38,729 nt of DNA from Actinomycetota bacterium (GCA_005793215.1 SXPV01000034.1:1-38729), one strand, 5' to 3'. Positions 16,209-24,557 are shown, counted from the first letter of the stretch. Made by a program: numbers and translations. Notes: generated by a model from the letters alone, not told the origin.

Positions 16209-16706
16209 ATGTTCCTCAGCGCACGTGATCGACGCCGAGTCACGCTCGTCGGGCTGCTCACGCTGGTGGTGGTGCCGGCGGTGTTGTTCTTCACCCGTGG
16301 CGAGCCGCAGGCGGACGTTGCCACGGTGGCAGCCGCTGGTGTCGACATCGAGGCTTCGTCGGCCACGAGCGATGCCCCAGCACCGGTGTTTCTTTCTGGT
16401 CCAGCAGGGGTTGCACCAACTGGAACCGCACCAATCGCCTACCCCAGCGGAGACAGCGCAAAGCTCACCGGCCAGGCCACCTTCAGCAGTTTCAATGGTG
16501 CACCAAACACGGTGTGCAACGCTCCGTTGGCCCCGTACGGGTCCACGCTCGTGGTGAAAAACCTCAATAACGGCCGCTCCATTGCCTGCTCCAACGTGAT
16601 GATGCCCTCCACCCCGGCCAACATCATGGTGGTGTTGCACACCCGCTTGTTCGTGGAGTTGTCCGATCTGGTGAACGCGCCGATCCCCGTGTCCATCACC
16701 TGGTGA
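16209..16706 (+). CDS. Membrane-anchored or secreted double-psi beta-barrel (RlpA-like) protein
   Basis: A 165-aa protein starting at ATG 16209. A basic N-terminus (RDRRR) and hydrophobic stretch VTLVGLLTLVVVPAVLFF indicate a membrane anchor or uncleaved signal. A Pro/Ala/Ser-rich linker follows, then a divergent DPBB domain: GQATFSSFNGAPNTVCNAPL, PYGSTLVVKNLNNGRSIAC. RlpA-like barrels carry LPFGTxLxVxNLxNGRS at this position. The catalytic Asp region typical of active 3D/RlpA barrels is not obvious. Its stop overlaps rsmA (GTGA). It occupies the slot where many actinobacteria have rpfB. A cell-wall role is inferred from domain and context only. Confidence 0.72.
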   Translation: MFLSARDRRRVTLVGLLTLVVVPAVLFFTRGEPQADVATVAAAGVDIEASSATSDAPAPVFLSGPAGVAPTGTAPIAYPSGDSAKLTGQATFSSFNGAPNTVCNAPLAPYGSTLVVKNLNNGRSIACSNVMMPSTPANIMVVLHTRLFVELSDLVNAPIPVSITW

Positions 16707-17539
16707 CACTCACTCGCTCGCAAACCTCGGAGTTGCTCGAGCGATACGGCCTCGCCCCTCGTCGGGCATTCGGGCAGAACTTCGTGGTGGAACCCGAGAC
16801 GGTTCGACGCATTGCTGCTCTCGCGCGAGTTGGCGCCAGCGATCACGTGGTGGAAATTGGTGCGGGTCTCGGTGCGCTCACCCTGGCTCTGGCCGAAACT
16901 GGTGCCGATGTTCTCGCAGTGGAAATCGACTCCGGAATCGTGCAGGTGTTGCGCGACAACGTGGCCAAGCTCCCCAACGTGCGCGTGGTGCACGACGATG
17001 CCATGCAACTCGACTGGAACGAACTGCTTGCAGCTGCACCAAAGTGGACGGTGGTCGCAAACTTGCCGTACAACGTCGCGACTCCTCTAGTAGCCGACTT
17101 GCTCGACGACGTGCCACAAGTGCAACGCTTGCTGGTGATGGTGCAAAAGGAAGTTGCCCAACGATTCGTGGCAAAACCCGGCAACGACGCATTCGGTGCG
17201 GTGAGCGTGAAGGTGAACTACTGGGCCACTGCCAACATCGTTGGCGAAGTGTCGTCGGCGGTATTTTTACCTCGGCCACGCGTGGCCTCGTCGTTGGTGG
17301 AGATCGTTCGTCGCGAAGCACCCGCGGTAGCCGCCCCGTTTGCCGACATGTTTGCATTAGTTCGCCAGGGTTTTGCCACGCGACGCAAGATGCTGCGACG
17401 CGCTCTTGATGGAGCCGTGATTGCGGGGGATTTCACAGCCAGCGGTGTCGACCCGCAGGCTCGCGCCGAGCAACTCTCGATGGATGATTGGTCGCGACTC
17501 ACGCTCGCCGTCATGGCACGCAAGCAGGCACGATCGTGA
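16703..17539 (+). CDS. rsmA: 16S rRNA dimethyladenosine transferase RsmA (KsgA)
   Basis: SAM-dependent enzyme that dimethylates A1518 and A1519 of 16S rRNA late in 30S assembly, 278 aa. The GTG at 16703 overlaps the upstream stop. Motifs: RRAFGQNFVVEPETVRRI at the N-terminus, motif I VVEIGAGLGALT, acidic ribose contact AVEID, catalytic motif IV NLPYN, and FLPRPRVASSLV. It is translationally coupled to ispE by a GTGA overlap. Confidence 0.97.
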   Translation: MTLTRSQTSELLERYGLAPRRAFGQNFVVEPETVRRIAALARVGASDHVVEIGAGLGALTLALAETGADVLAVEIDSGIVQVLRDNVAKLPNVRVVHDDAMQLDWNELLAAAPKWTVVANLPYNVATPLVADLLDDVPQVQRLLVMVQKEVAQRFVAKPGNDAFGAVSVKVNYWATANIVGEVSSAVFLPRPRVASSLVEIVRREAPAVAAPFADMFALVRQGFATRRKMLRRALDGAVIAGDFTASGVDPQARAEQLSMDDWSRLTLAVMARKQARS

Positions 17540-18357
17540 CCGACACGGACTCCAGATCCGATGGCGGCACACGGGACGCGGTGCTGGAAGCCCCGGCAAA
17601 ACTCACGCTGTCACTGCGCGTGGTTGGTGTACGCAACGACGGCTTCCATCTCATCGATGCCGAGATGGTCACGCTCGCCCTGCACGACATCGTGCAACTG
17701 AGCCCAGGACCAACGGCACTCAGTGTGAGTGGCCCATTCGCAGAGGGCGTACCAACCACACCCGACAACTTGGTGGCGCGTGCACTTCAGTTGACCAACC
17801 GCACTGCCGCGGTGCACATCGAAAAACGCATTCCCAACGGTGGGGGCTTGGGCGGCGGCTCGGCCGATGCTGCCGCAGTACTGCGCTGGGCGGGCTTCAC
17901 CGACCTGGTGGCAGCATCGCGACTCGGCGCCGACATTCCGTTTTGCATGGTGGGTGGCCGTGCACGCGTGCGTGGCATCGGCGAAATCATCGAACCACTC
18001 CCCCTGGCCCAACGGAGCGACGAGCCACTCGACATCACGTTGGTGGTGCCGCCACTGCACGTATCCACTCCGGCGGTGTATCGCGCATGGGACGAACTGA
18101 ACGATGGCAGGCAACGTGCCACACCTACAGCGGTGCACGACTCCGACGTGAACGAATCAACCTTCGGAGAAAACGACCTGCAGTCGGCAGCGCTGGTGGT
18201 GGAGCCGCAACTCGCACGTTGGCGTGATCGCATCCGCGAAGCTGCGGGTGTTTTGCCAACCTTGGCCGGTAGTGGCGCCACGTGGTTCTTGCGTGGTCAG
18301 CACCACATCGGCGATGCCCTACGCGACGCAACGGTGATCGTTACTCGCAGCCGCTAG
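17536..18357 (+). CDS. ispE: 4-diphosphocytidyl-2-C-methyl-D-erythritol kinase IspE
   Basis: GHMP kinase of the MEP (non-mevalonate) isoprenoid pathway, phosphorylating CDP-ME at the 2-OH. The GTG start at 17536 overlaps the rsmA stop, giving 273 aa. Motifs: APAKLTLSLRVVGVRNDGFH near the N-terminus, the GHMP ATP loop PNGGGLGGGSADAAAVLRW, GADIPFCMVGGRARVRG, and C-terminal TLAGSGATWFL. The length is near the lower end for IspE. The rsmA-ispE pair is a standard neighbourhood. Confidence 0.95.
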   Translation: MTDTDSRSDGGTRDAVLEAPAKLTLSLRVVGVRNDGFHLIDAEMVTLALHDIVQLSPGPTALSVSGPFAEGVPTTPDNLVARALQLTNRTAAVHIEKRIPNGGGLGGGSADAAAVLRWAGFTDLVAASRLGADIPFCMVGGRARVRGIGEIIEPLPLAQRSDEPLDITLVVPPLHVSTPAVYRAWDELNDGRQRATPTAVHDSDVNESTFGENDLQSAALVVEPQLARWRDRIREAAGVLPTLAGSGATWFLRGQHHIGDALRDATVIVTRSR

Positions 18358-18374
18358 CGCGACGAACGACGACG

Positions 18375-18470
18375 TTATTTGCTGTTGCGTTGGTGACGAG
18401 TGCGGCGAAGCATCTTCTTGTGCTTCTTCTTGCGCATTCGCTTACGGCGACGCTTGACGAGTGATCCCAT
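18375..18470 (-). CDS. Small ribosomal subunit protein bS22 (AURKAIP1/COX24-like), 31 aa
   Basis: This is too short for the ORF track. The minus strand from ATG 18470 reads MGSLVKRRRKRMRKKKHKKM then LRRTRHQRNSK and stops at 18375. It closely matches the pattern of the tiny basic actinobacterial protein MGSVxKKRRKRMxKKKHRKLLRRTR, annotated as AURKAIP1/COX24 domain protein and seen as bS22 in mycobacterial ribosome structures. It sits alone on the minus strand between ispE and tRNA-Gln. Confidence 0.9.
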   Translation of the reverse strand: MGSLVKRRRKRMRKKKHKKMLRRTRHQRNSK

Positions 18471-18521
18471 GCGAGCCACGACGCTACCCTGAAAGTGAGC
18501 ACATCTGTGCATCTGGTTCTC

Positions 18522-18595
18522 TCCGGGGTCGTTCAACGGCAGGACAGCGGGTTTTGGTCCCGCATATAGGGGTTCGAATCCTCTCCCCGGAACCA
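18522..18595 (+). tRNA. tRNA-Gln (anticodon UUG), CCA encoded
   Basis: Acceptor TCCGGGG pairs with CCCCGGA, followed by discriminator A and an encoded CCA. The anticodon stem is GCGGG/CCCGC around the loop TTTTGGT, giving anticodon TTG (Gln). The T arm is AGGGG-TTCGAAT-CCTCT. The 74-nt length is normal. It lies in the ispE-prs interval. The 5' leader bases TCTGGTT are complementary to the CCA-end region AACCAGA (see findings). Confidence 0.96.
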
Positions 18596-18688
18596 GATCG
18601 TCTCGTCAATGACGTGCAGACTGCGCCGTGACCCACGGCAACGGGTTGCGGACCTTGGGCGAATGGTGCGGCTGGCACCCTGCGTTCT

Positions 18689-18704
18689 ATGCTGGCTCAA
18701 AGTG
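18689..18704 (+). promoter_or_regulatory. Putative leaderless promoter of prs
   Basis: TATGCT (18689-18694) ends 7 nt before the GTG start at 18702. No Shine-Dalgarno sequence lies between, which fits transcription starting at the initiation codon. Confidence 0.45.
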
Positions 18705-19706
18705 AACAAATCGATCGACAAAGTCACCACCAAACGGATGGTGCTCTACACCGGTCGCGCTCACCCCGAACTTGCTCGCGAGGTGGCAAGTCACCTCAAC
18801 ATTTCGCTCGGCGAAGCCGATGTCATCGAGTTTGCAAATGGTGAGATTCGCCCTCGATTCGGCGAAAGCATCCGTGGTGGTGACGTGTTCATCATGCAGT
18901 CGCACTACGGACACAACGGGTACAGCATCAACGACGCCATCATGGAGCAGCTCATCATGATCGATGCGGCGTACCGCGCGTCGGCAAAGCGCGTCACCGC
19001 CGTGTGCCCGTTCTATGGTTACGCGCGGCAAGACCGCAAGGCTGCCGGTCGCGAACCAATCACCGCACGAGTCGTGGCCGACATGTTCAAGGCCGCGGGC
19101 TCCAAGCGAATGGTGTCGGTGGACTTGCACAGCGGACAGATTCAGGGCTTCTTCGAGGGCCCCGTCGACCACCTCACCGCCATGCCGGTGCTGGAGAAAT
19201 ATCTTCGCGAGAATGCGCGCGAAGGTGTGGTGATCGTTTCACCCGACACTGGTCGAGTGAAGGTCGCTGAACGATTCGCCCAGCACCTGGCCGACATGAG
19301 CGCCGACGTTGCATTCGTTTACAAGCGCCGTGAGAAGAACTCCATCAACGTGGCCAGCGCCAAGGAAGTCATCGGCGACGTGGAAGGGCGTCTCTGCGTG
19401 CTCACCGACGACATGATCGACACGGCCGGCACCATCACCTCGGCTGCAGAATTGCTCATGGCACGAGGCGCCAAGGAAGTGTGGGCCATGGCCACCCACG
19501 GCGTGTTGTCCGACCCGGCCATCGAGCGACTACAGAAGTCCCAGATCAGCCGAGTGGTGCTGACCAACACCATTCCACTGCCGAAGGAAAAGCGCATCGA
19601 TCGCATCGAGGTGCTGTCCGTCGCCAAGATCATCGCCGATGCGTTGGCCGCGGTGTTCGAAGAAACCAGCGTGAGCGAGCTCTTCGGCGGCGAAAACCTC
19701 GCCTGA
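18702..19706 (+). CDS. prs: Ribose-phosphate pyrophosphokinase (PRPP synthase)
   Basis: Makes PRPP from ribose-5-phosphate and ATP for nucleotide, His and Trp synthesis. The GTG at 18702 is chosen (334 aa). The track start at 18609 would begin just after the tRNA and has no family sequence there. Motifs: LYTGRAHPELAREVASHL, FANGEIRPRFGESIRG, ATP site FYGYARQDRKAAGREPITA, the SVDLHSGQIQGFF stretch, and PRPP loop LTDDMIDTAGTI. The N-terminus is about 10 residues longer than average. glmU, the usual upstream neighbour in actinobacteria, is absent here. Confidence 0.96.
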   Translation: MNKSIDKVTTKRMVLYTGRAHPELAREVASHLNISLGEADVIEFANGEIRPRFGESIRGGDVFIMQSHYGHNGYSINDAIMEQLIMIDAAYRASAKRVTAVCPFYGYARQDRKAAGREPITARVVADMFKAAGSKRMVSVDLHSGQIQGFFEGPVDHLTAMPVLEKYLRENAREGVVIVSPDTGRVKVAERFAQHLADMSADVAFVYKRREKNSINVASAKEVIGDVEGRLCVLTDDMIDTAGTITSAAELLMARGAKEVWAMATHGVLSDPAIERLQKSQISRVVLTNTIPLPKEKRIDRIEVLSVAKIIADALAAVFEETSVSELFGGENLA

Positions 19707-19747
19707 GCGGTGGCGCCACCTGGCACGCCGACGAAAACCTCGCCTGA
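19691..19747 (+). repeat. Duplicated prs 3' end
   Basis: CGAAAACCTCGCCTGA occurs at 19691-19706 (the last codons and stop of prs) and again at 19732-19747, a 16-bp perfect repeat with a 41-bp period. Between them is a perfect 12-bp palindrome, GGTGGCGCCACC (19709-19720). The second copy ends just upstream of the putative rplY promoter. Confidence 0.85.
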
Positions 19748-19768
19748 TGCGGGCGCAAAGTACGCCCA

Positions 19769-19783
19769 TAGACTGACCAAATG
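19769..19783 (+). promoter_or_regulatory. Putative leaderless promoter of rplY
   Basis: TAGACT (19769-19774) is followed by 6 nt and the ATG at 19781, with no ribosome-binding site. A -35 is not evident. Confidence 0.45.
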
Positions 19784-20494
19784 CCAACAGCCCTGAAGAC
19801 CAGCCTCGGACGCCCGCTCGGTAGCGCCGCCGCCCGCCGCTTGCTCGCCCAAGATCAAATTCCTGCCGTCGTCTACGGACACGGCATGACCCCAACACCC
19901 GTCACCGTCGACCGCAAGGAGTTGCGTGTTGCGTTGTCGGGTCCGGCGGGTCTCAACACCGTGCTCGAACTGCACGTTGGCAGCGACTCCTACCCCGCCA
20001 TCGTGAAGGAAGTGCAGCGCGACCCCGTGAAGCGCATCGTTCGTCACGTCGACTTCCAACAGATCAGCCTCACAGAAATCATCACCGTGCACGTGCCGTT
20101 GCACGTGAAGGGTGTTGCGAAGGCAGTGCTCGCCGAAGGTGGTCTCGTCGACCCGGTGGTCAACTCCATCGACGTGCGTGCAACTGCCGCCAACATTCCG
20201 AACGAGATCGTCGTCGACATCACCAACATGACCATGGACAGCGTCGTTCGACTTGGCGACTTGCTGATGCCAGAGGGCGTCACGGTCGTGGGCGATCCAG
20301 AGTTCGTCGTGGTCACCGTGGTTACCACCAAGGTGGAGGAAGTTGCACCAGTTGCCGCAGCAGCCGAAGGCGAAGCCGCTGCCGATGGCGCGACTCCTGC
20401 CGAAGGTGCTGCCGAGGGTGCCGCAGCCGCGGGCGATGCCGAAAAGCCAGCCGCAGGTGGCAAGCCTGCTGCAGGCGGCAAGCCCACCAAGTAA
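19781..20494 (+). CDS. rplY: Large ribosomal subunit protein bL25 (CTC/TL5 form)
   Basis: Binds 5S rRNA. The 237-aa length indicates the long general-stress CTC form with two domains: L25 (LKTSLGRPLGSAAARRLLAQ, IPAVVYGHG, DFQQISLTE) and a TL5-type beta domain (VPLHVKGVAKAVLAEGGLVD, NIPNEIVVDI, VVRLGDLLMPEGV). The last roughly 50 residues are Ala/Gly/Glu-rich and low complexity, ending in the repeat AAGGKPAAGGKPTK. The prs-rplY-pth-mfd order is conserved in actinobacteria and Firmicutes. Confidence 0.95.
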   Translation: MPTALKTSLGRPLGSAAARRLLAQDQIPAVVYGHGMTPTPVTVDRKELRVALSGPAGLNTVLELHVGSDSYPAIVKEVQRDPVKRIVRHVDFQQISLTEIITVHVPLHVKGVAKAVLAEGGLVDPVVNSIDVRATAANIPNEIVVDITNMTMDSVVRLGDLLMPEGVTVVGDPEFVVVTVVTTKVEEVAPVAAAAEGEAAADGATPAEGAAEGAAAAGDAEKPAAGGKPAAGGKPTK

Positions 20495-20515
20495 TTCGCG
20501 ATGCGGTAGTCCGCG

Positions 20516-21133
20516 ATGGCGCTGTTTGGTCGCTCCTCGCGACCGGAGCGACGTGGAACTCCGTTCTCTGCGCTCATCGTTGGCGTGGGAAACCCCGGAC
20601 GCGAATACGAGCGAAGTCGTCACAACGTTGGCTTCGAAGTGATCGACGAACTTGCGCGACGCACCTCCGCCTCGTTGAAGGCCGGCCGCGACAAGGCACT
20701 CGTTGCCGAAGTCCACGGCGAGTTCCTGCACTACGTGTTGGCCAAGCCGATGACCTACGTGAACAATTCCGGGCAAGCAGTCGGGCCACTCGCGCGCCGT
20801 TACGGCGTGACCGAGATCGAGCGCGTGGTGATCGTGCACGATGAACTCGACCTCCTGCCAGGAGTGGTGCGAGTGAAGGTCGGTGGTGGACTCGCGGGCC
20901 ACAATGGTTTGCGGTCGATCACGCAGCATCTCAAATCACAAGACTTCGTTCGCGTGCGCATTGGTGTAGGCAAACCACCGAGCAAAGAGCGCGGTGGCGA
21001 CCACGTTCTCGGGCGGATTCCCACCGCCGAGCGCGAACTTCTCGACATTTCCGTGCAGCGCGCTGCTGACGCGGTGGAAATCATCCTGAAGCACGGCGCG
21101 GATACCGCCATGCAGCAAACCAACGCCGAATAA
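20516..21133 (+). CDS. pth: Peptidyl-tRNA hydrolase
   Basis: Recycles peptidyl-tRNA released from stalled ribosomes, 205 aa. A short basic N-terminal extension (MALFGRSSRPERRG) precedes the domain. Motifs: VGVGNPGREYERSRHNVGFE with the catalytic His in RHNVG, KPMTYVNNSGQAV, VVIVHDELDLLPG, and GGGLAGHNGLRSI. It starts 21 bases after rplY and is followed by mfd after 10 bases, so co-transcription is likely. Confidence 0.96.
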   Translation: MALFGRSSRPERRGTPFSALIVGVGNPGREYERSRHNVGFEVIDELARRTSASLKAGRDKALVAEVHGEFLHYVLAKPMTYVNNSGQAVGPLARRYGVTEIERVVIVHDELDLLPGVVRVKVGGGLAGHNGLRSITQHLKSQDFVRVRIGVGKPPSKERGGDHVLGRIPTAERELLDISVQRAADAVEIILKHGADTAMQQTNAE

Positions 21134-21143
21134 TCGGCCTGTC

Positions 21144-24100
21144 ATGAACCACTCCGGCTCGTTGAGTGCGCTCGCCGAACTTGCAGCCAGCCACGGGCGA
21201 TCACTCGGCATTGGATTGCCCAATGGGTCGGTGGTGGCGTGGGCCGACCACGTTCGGCCGGTGCTGCTGGCCGCACTTGCTCGCACCCGCCCCAACGACA
21301 CACTCGTGGTGGCAGTGCCCACCGACTCCCAGGCACGCGTCGTGTTTGACGACCTGCAGGTGTACTCCGACGCACAAGTGACGTACTTCCCGGCGTGGGA
21401 GACGCTGCCGTTCGAACGTGTGAGCCCCGATATCGAAACGATGGGCCAGCGCATGCGGTTGCTTGCACAGTTGCGCGACTGTGCACCGCGCATCGTGGTG
21501 GCACCGATTCGTGCGCTGTTGCAGCGACTCAGTCCATCGTCGCTCACGTTCTCCCCCATTGTCTTGCGTCGGGGCGAAGCAGTCGACCTCGACAGCATCA
21601 CTCGAACGTTGGTGGAATGGGGCTACGTACGCGAGCAACTCGTGGAACATCGTGGTGAGTTTGCGCATCGCGGCGCGATCTTCGATGTGTTCAACTCCAC
21701 CGACGATGCACCGGTGCGCGTGGAGTTGTGGGGGGACGAGGTAGAGCGCGTTACCACCTTCTCCGTCAGCGACCAGCGCAGTACCGAAGAACTCGATGAG
21801 GTGGTGCTGTATCCGGCGCGCGAATTGGTGATCGACGATCACATCGTGAGGCGTGCAGAACAACTGGCATCGCGCGAACCATGGGGACGCGAACAGTGGG
21901 AGCGGATCGCACAACGCAGCGAGTTCGATGGCATGGAGAATTGGCTGGCGTGGTTGGTGGACGAAGAAACCACGCTGCTCGACGTACTGCCGGAGCGTGC
22001 CGGTCTTGTGGTGTGCGACCCCGCCTACTTGCGGTCGCGGGCCCGCGAATTGGAGAAGGAAGAACGTGCCGTGGCCGAAGCGTTGGCGTCGACCTGGTCG
22101 TTCGAGGTCGAGTCTGCGATGCCACGGCTACACATGGATGTCGACACCATGTTGTCGCGTACCACTGCACCGTTGGTGTTGTCGGTGACGTCACCAGGAC
22201 TTGGTGAACCCACCGAAGGCGCCGTTGATGTCATCGCCAGCCGATGGGGATCGCCAGCCAATACCACGGAGGCATTGGCGGCACGACTTCGAGATCAGTT
22301 GGAGCTCGATTATTGCATCGTGCTGGCGTACGACAGCGTGGAGTCGGCCACGCGGGTTCGCAATGAGTTGTCTACACATGGTGTACCAGCGGTGCTTGCA
22401 CCACACGAGTTCACCACTGGCGCCGTCACCGTCGTAGTACAGGCACTGCACGAGGGTTTCGTGCTGCCGACCGCGCAACTCATGGTTGCCACCGAAGCGG
22501 AGATCACCGGTCGCCGTGTCACTCGACGTCGCCGCACCGCGCGTCGTGGTGCCGCAACCATGTTCGAGGATTTGAAGGCCGGCGACCACATCGTCCACGA
22601 TGTGCACGGCATCGGTGTGTTCGAAGGAATGGCGCGCCGAAAACTCGACGGCGTCGAGCGCGACTTCCTCCAACTTCGCTACGCCGACGGAAACCTGTTC
22701 GTACTCAGTGATCAGATCGACTTCGTTCGTCAATACGTGGGTGGTGATGCACCACCGCTCAACCGCATGGGTGGTGCAGACTTCGCCCGCACCAAGCAGC
22801 GCGTACGCAACGAGTTGCGCGTCATCGCACAAGAGCTGGTGGTGCTCTATCAACGACGACTACACACCACCGGGCATTCGTTCGCTCCCGACACACCATG
22901 GCAGGCCGAGATGGAAGCGGCATTCCCCTTCGTGGAAACCCCCGACCAGATGGACGCCATCCTCGCCGTGAAGAGCGACATGGAGAACGCCAGCCCGATG
23001 GACCGGTTGGTGTGCGGCGATGTGGGTTTCGGAAAGACCGAGGTTGCTCTTCGTGCTGCCTTCAAGTGCGTGCAGGACGGCAAACAAGTTGCCGTGTTGG
23101 TGCCCACCACGTTGCTGGCTTCACAGCACATGGGCACCTTCAGCGAACGCTTCAAGCCCTACCCAATCAAGGTGGAAATGCTCTCACGCTTCGTCACGCC
23201 GGCCAAGGCCAAACGAATCGTGGCGGGTCTCGCTACGGGTGAGGTTGACGTGGTGATTGGAACCCACCGTCTGTTGCAGGAACACATCCGATTCAAGAAT
23301 CTCGGACTCCTCGTGGTGGACGAAGAGCAACGCTTCGGTGTGCAGCACAAGGAATCCATCAAGATGATGCGCACCAACGTGGACGTGCTCACGTTGTCGG
23401 CAACTCCCATCCCACGCACGCTGGAGATGAGTTTGGTCGGCATTCGCGACATGTCGCTGCTCAACACCCCGCCCGCCGATCGCCAGCCGATTCGTACCTA
23501 CGTGACGGCGTACGACAACCGCGTGGCAGCAGAAGCAATTCGGCGCGAGTTGCTACGCGAAGGCCAGGTGTTCTGGGTGCACAACCGCGTGGAATCCATT
23601 GAAGAACGCACCGAAGAACTGCGGCGCCTGGTGCCCGAGGCCCGGATCAACTTTGCACACGGTCAAATGGACGAGGCACTCCTCGAACGGACCGTCATCG
23701 ACTTTTGGGACGGCAAGTTCGACGTGCTGGTGTGCACCACCATCATCGAGAGCGGAATCGACATGCCCGCCGTCAACACCTTGGTGGTGGAAGATGCGCA
23801 TCGCCTCGGGCTCGGCCAGTTGCACCAATTGCGAGGCCGCGTCGGACGTGCGGGCCAACAGGCCTACGCATTCTTGTTTCATCCGCGCGATCAAGTTCTC
23901 ACGGAGATTGCATACGAACGGTTGAAGACCATCGGAGAATCCACCGACTTGGGAAGCGGCTACAAAATCGCGCGACGCGATCTGGAGTTGCGCGGTGCCG
24001 GAAGTTTGCTCGGCGAGCAACAGAGTGGTCGCATCACCGCGGTGGGTTACGACTTGTACTGCCAGATGGTGAGCGAAGCGGTCGCCGACATGAAGGGTGA

Positions 24101-24545
24101 GCCACCACAGACACCGCTGGAGTTGAAGATCGACATGGTGGTGGATGCGTTCCTTCCGCACGACTACGTGGATTCCGAAGAACTACGGCTCGACGCGTAC
24201 CGAAAACTTGCGCTCGTCACTCAAGAAGACGAACTCGACGTATTACGCGCGGAGTGGAGCGATCGCTTCGGACCGCTTCCCACCCAAGCCGAGGCACTCC
24301 TTCGCATCGGCAGCGTGCGCGTGGCATGTCACCGTGCCAAGCTCACCCGCGTGGTGGTGCAGGATGCCAGCGTTCGACTGTTCCCGGTGCGCTTCAGCAA
24401 GCTCGACGAGCGTCGCTGCGACACCATTGCTCCGCAGAGCAACTACGACCGCGACGCGCTGACCCTGCGAATGGACGTTCCACGCGACGAAGCCGCCGTG
24501 GAGTTTTTGTTGCGCGTACTGCCCCTCGTATTTGCCGACAACTAG
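21144..24545 (+). CDS. mfd: Transcription-repair coupling factor Mfd
   Basis: DNA translocase that removes stalled RNA polymerase and recruits UvrA, 1133 aa, near the usual 1150-1200. Domain order: UvrB-like damage-recognition modules (about 20-340; TYFPAWETLPFERVSPD), the RNAP-interacting CarD-like domain (about 474-540; GDHIVHDVHGIGVFEGM), then the RecG-like helicase with Walker A GDVGFGKTEVALRAAFK (about 625), DEEQ box VVDEEQRFGV (about 725), SATPIPRTLEMSL, and HQLRGRVGRAGQQAYAFL. The C-terminal TRCF domain is present (QTPLELKIDMVVDAFLPHDY). It is intact. Confidence 0.97.
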   Translation: MNHSGSLSALAELAASHGRSLGIGLPNGSVVAWADHVRPVLLAALARTRPNDTLVVAVPTDSQARVVFDDLQVYSDAQVTYFPAWETLPFERVSPDIETMGQRMRLLAQLRDCAPRIVVAPIRALLQRLSPSSLTFSPIVLRRGEAVDLDSITRTLVEWGYVREQLVEHRGEFAHRGAIFDVFNSTDDAPVRVELWGDEVERVTTFSVSDQRSTEELDEVVLYPARELVIDDHIVRRAEQLASREPWGREQWERIAQRSEFDGMENWLAWLVDEETTLLDVLPERAGLVVCDPAYLRSRARELEKEERAVAEALASTWSFEVESAMPRLHMDVDTMLSRTTAPLVLSVTSPGLGEPTEGAVDVIASRWGSPANTTEALAARLRDQLELDYCIVLAYDSVESATRVRNELSTHGVPAVLAPHEFTTGAVTVVVQALHEGFVLPTAQLMVATEAEITGRRVTRRRRTARRGAATMFEDLKAGDHIVHDVHGIGVFEGMARRKLDGVERDFLQLRYADGNLFVLSDQIDFVRQYVGGDAPPLNRMGGADFARTKQRVRNELRVIAQELVVLYQRRLHTTGHSFAPDTPWQAEMEAAFPFVETPDQMDAILAVKSDMENASPMDRLVCGDVGFGKTEVALRAAFKCVQDGKQVAVLVPTTLLASQHMGTFSERFKPYPIKVEMLSRFVTPAKAKRIVAGLATGEVDVVIGTHRLLQEHIRFKNLGLLVVDEEQRFGVQHKESIKMMRTNVDVLTLSATPIPRTLEMSLVGIRDMSLLNTPPADRQPIRTYVTAYDNRVAAEAIRRELLREGQVFWVHNRVESIEERTEELRRLVPEARINFAHGQMDEALLERTVIDFWDGKFDVLVCTTIIESGIDMPAVNTLVVEDAHRLGLGQLHQLRGRVGRAGQQAYAFLFHPRDQVLTEIAYERLKTIGESTDLGSGYKIARRDLELRGAGSLLGEQQSGRITAVGYDLYCQMVSEAVADMKGEPPQTPLELKIDMVVDAFLPHDYVDSEELRLDAYRKLALVTQEDELDVLRAEWSDRFGPLPTQAEALLRIGSVRVACHRAKLTRVVVQDASVRLFPVRFSKLDERRCDTIAPQSNYDRDALTLRMDVPRDEAAVEFLLRVLPLVFADN

Positions 24546-24557
24546 TGTGATGCGGTG
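24543..24557 (+). promoter_or_regulatory. Putative leaderless promoter overlapping the mfd stop codon
   Basis: TAGTGT (24543-24548) uses the mfd TAG stop as its first three bases. Six nucleotides later comes the GTG start of the lipoprotein gene (24555). Confidence 0.4.

Noticed and set aside
14897-16366. 489-aa minus-strand ORF across metG, tatD and the barrel gene
   Set aside because: Shadow of three plus-strand genes with clear catalytic motifs.
20436-20491. Repeat in the rplY tail as a mobile or regulatory repeat
   Set aside because: It is explained by the Ala/Gly/Lys-rich low-complexity tail common in CTC-type bL25.
19319-20929. 536-aa minus-strand ORF antisense to prs, rplY and pth
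   Set aside because: His-rich, low-complexity translation with no family motif. It covers three well-supported genes on the other strand, so it is a high-GC shadow frame.
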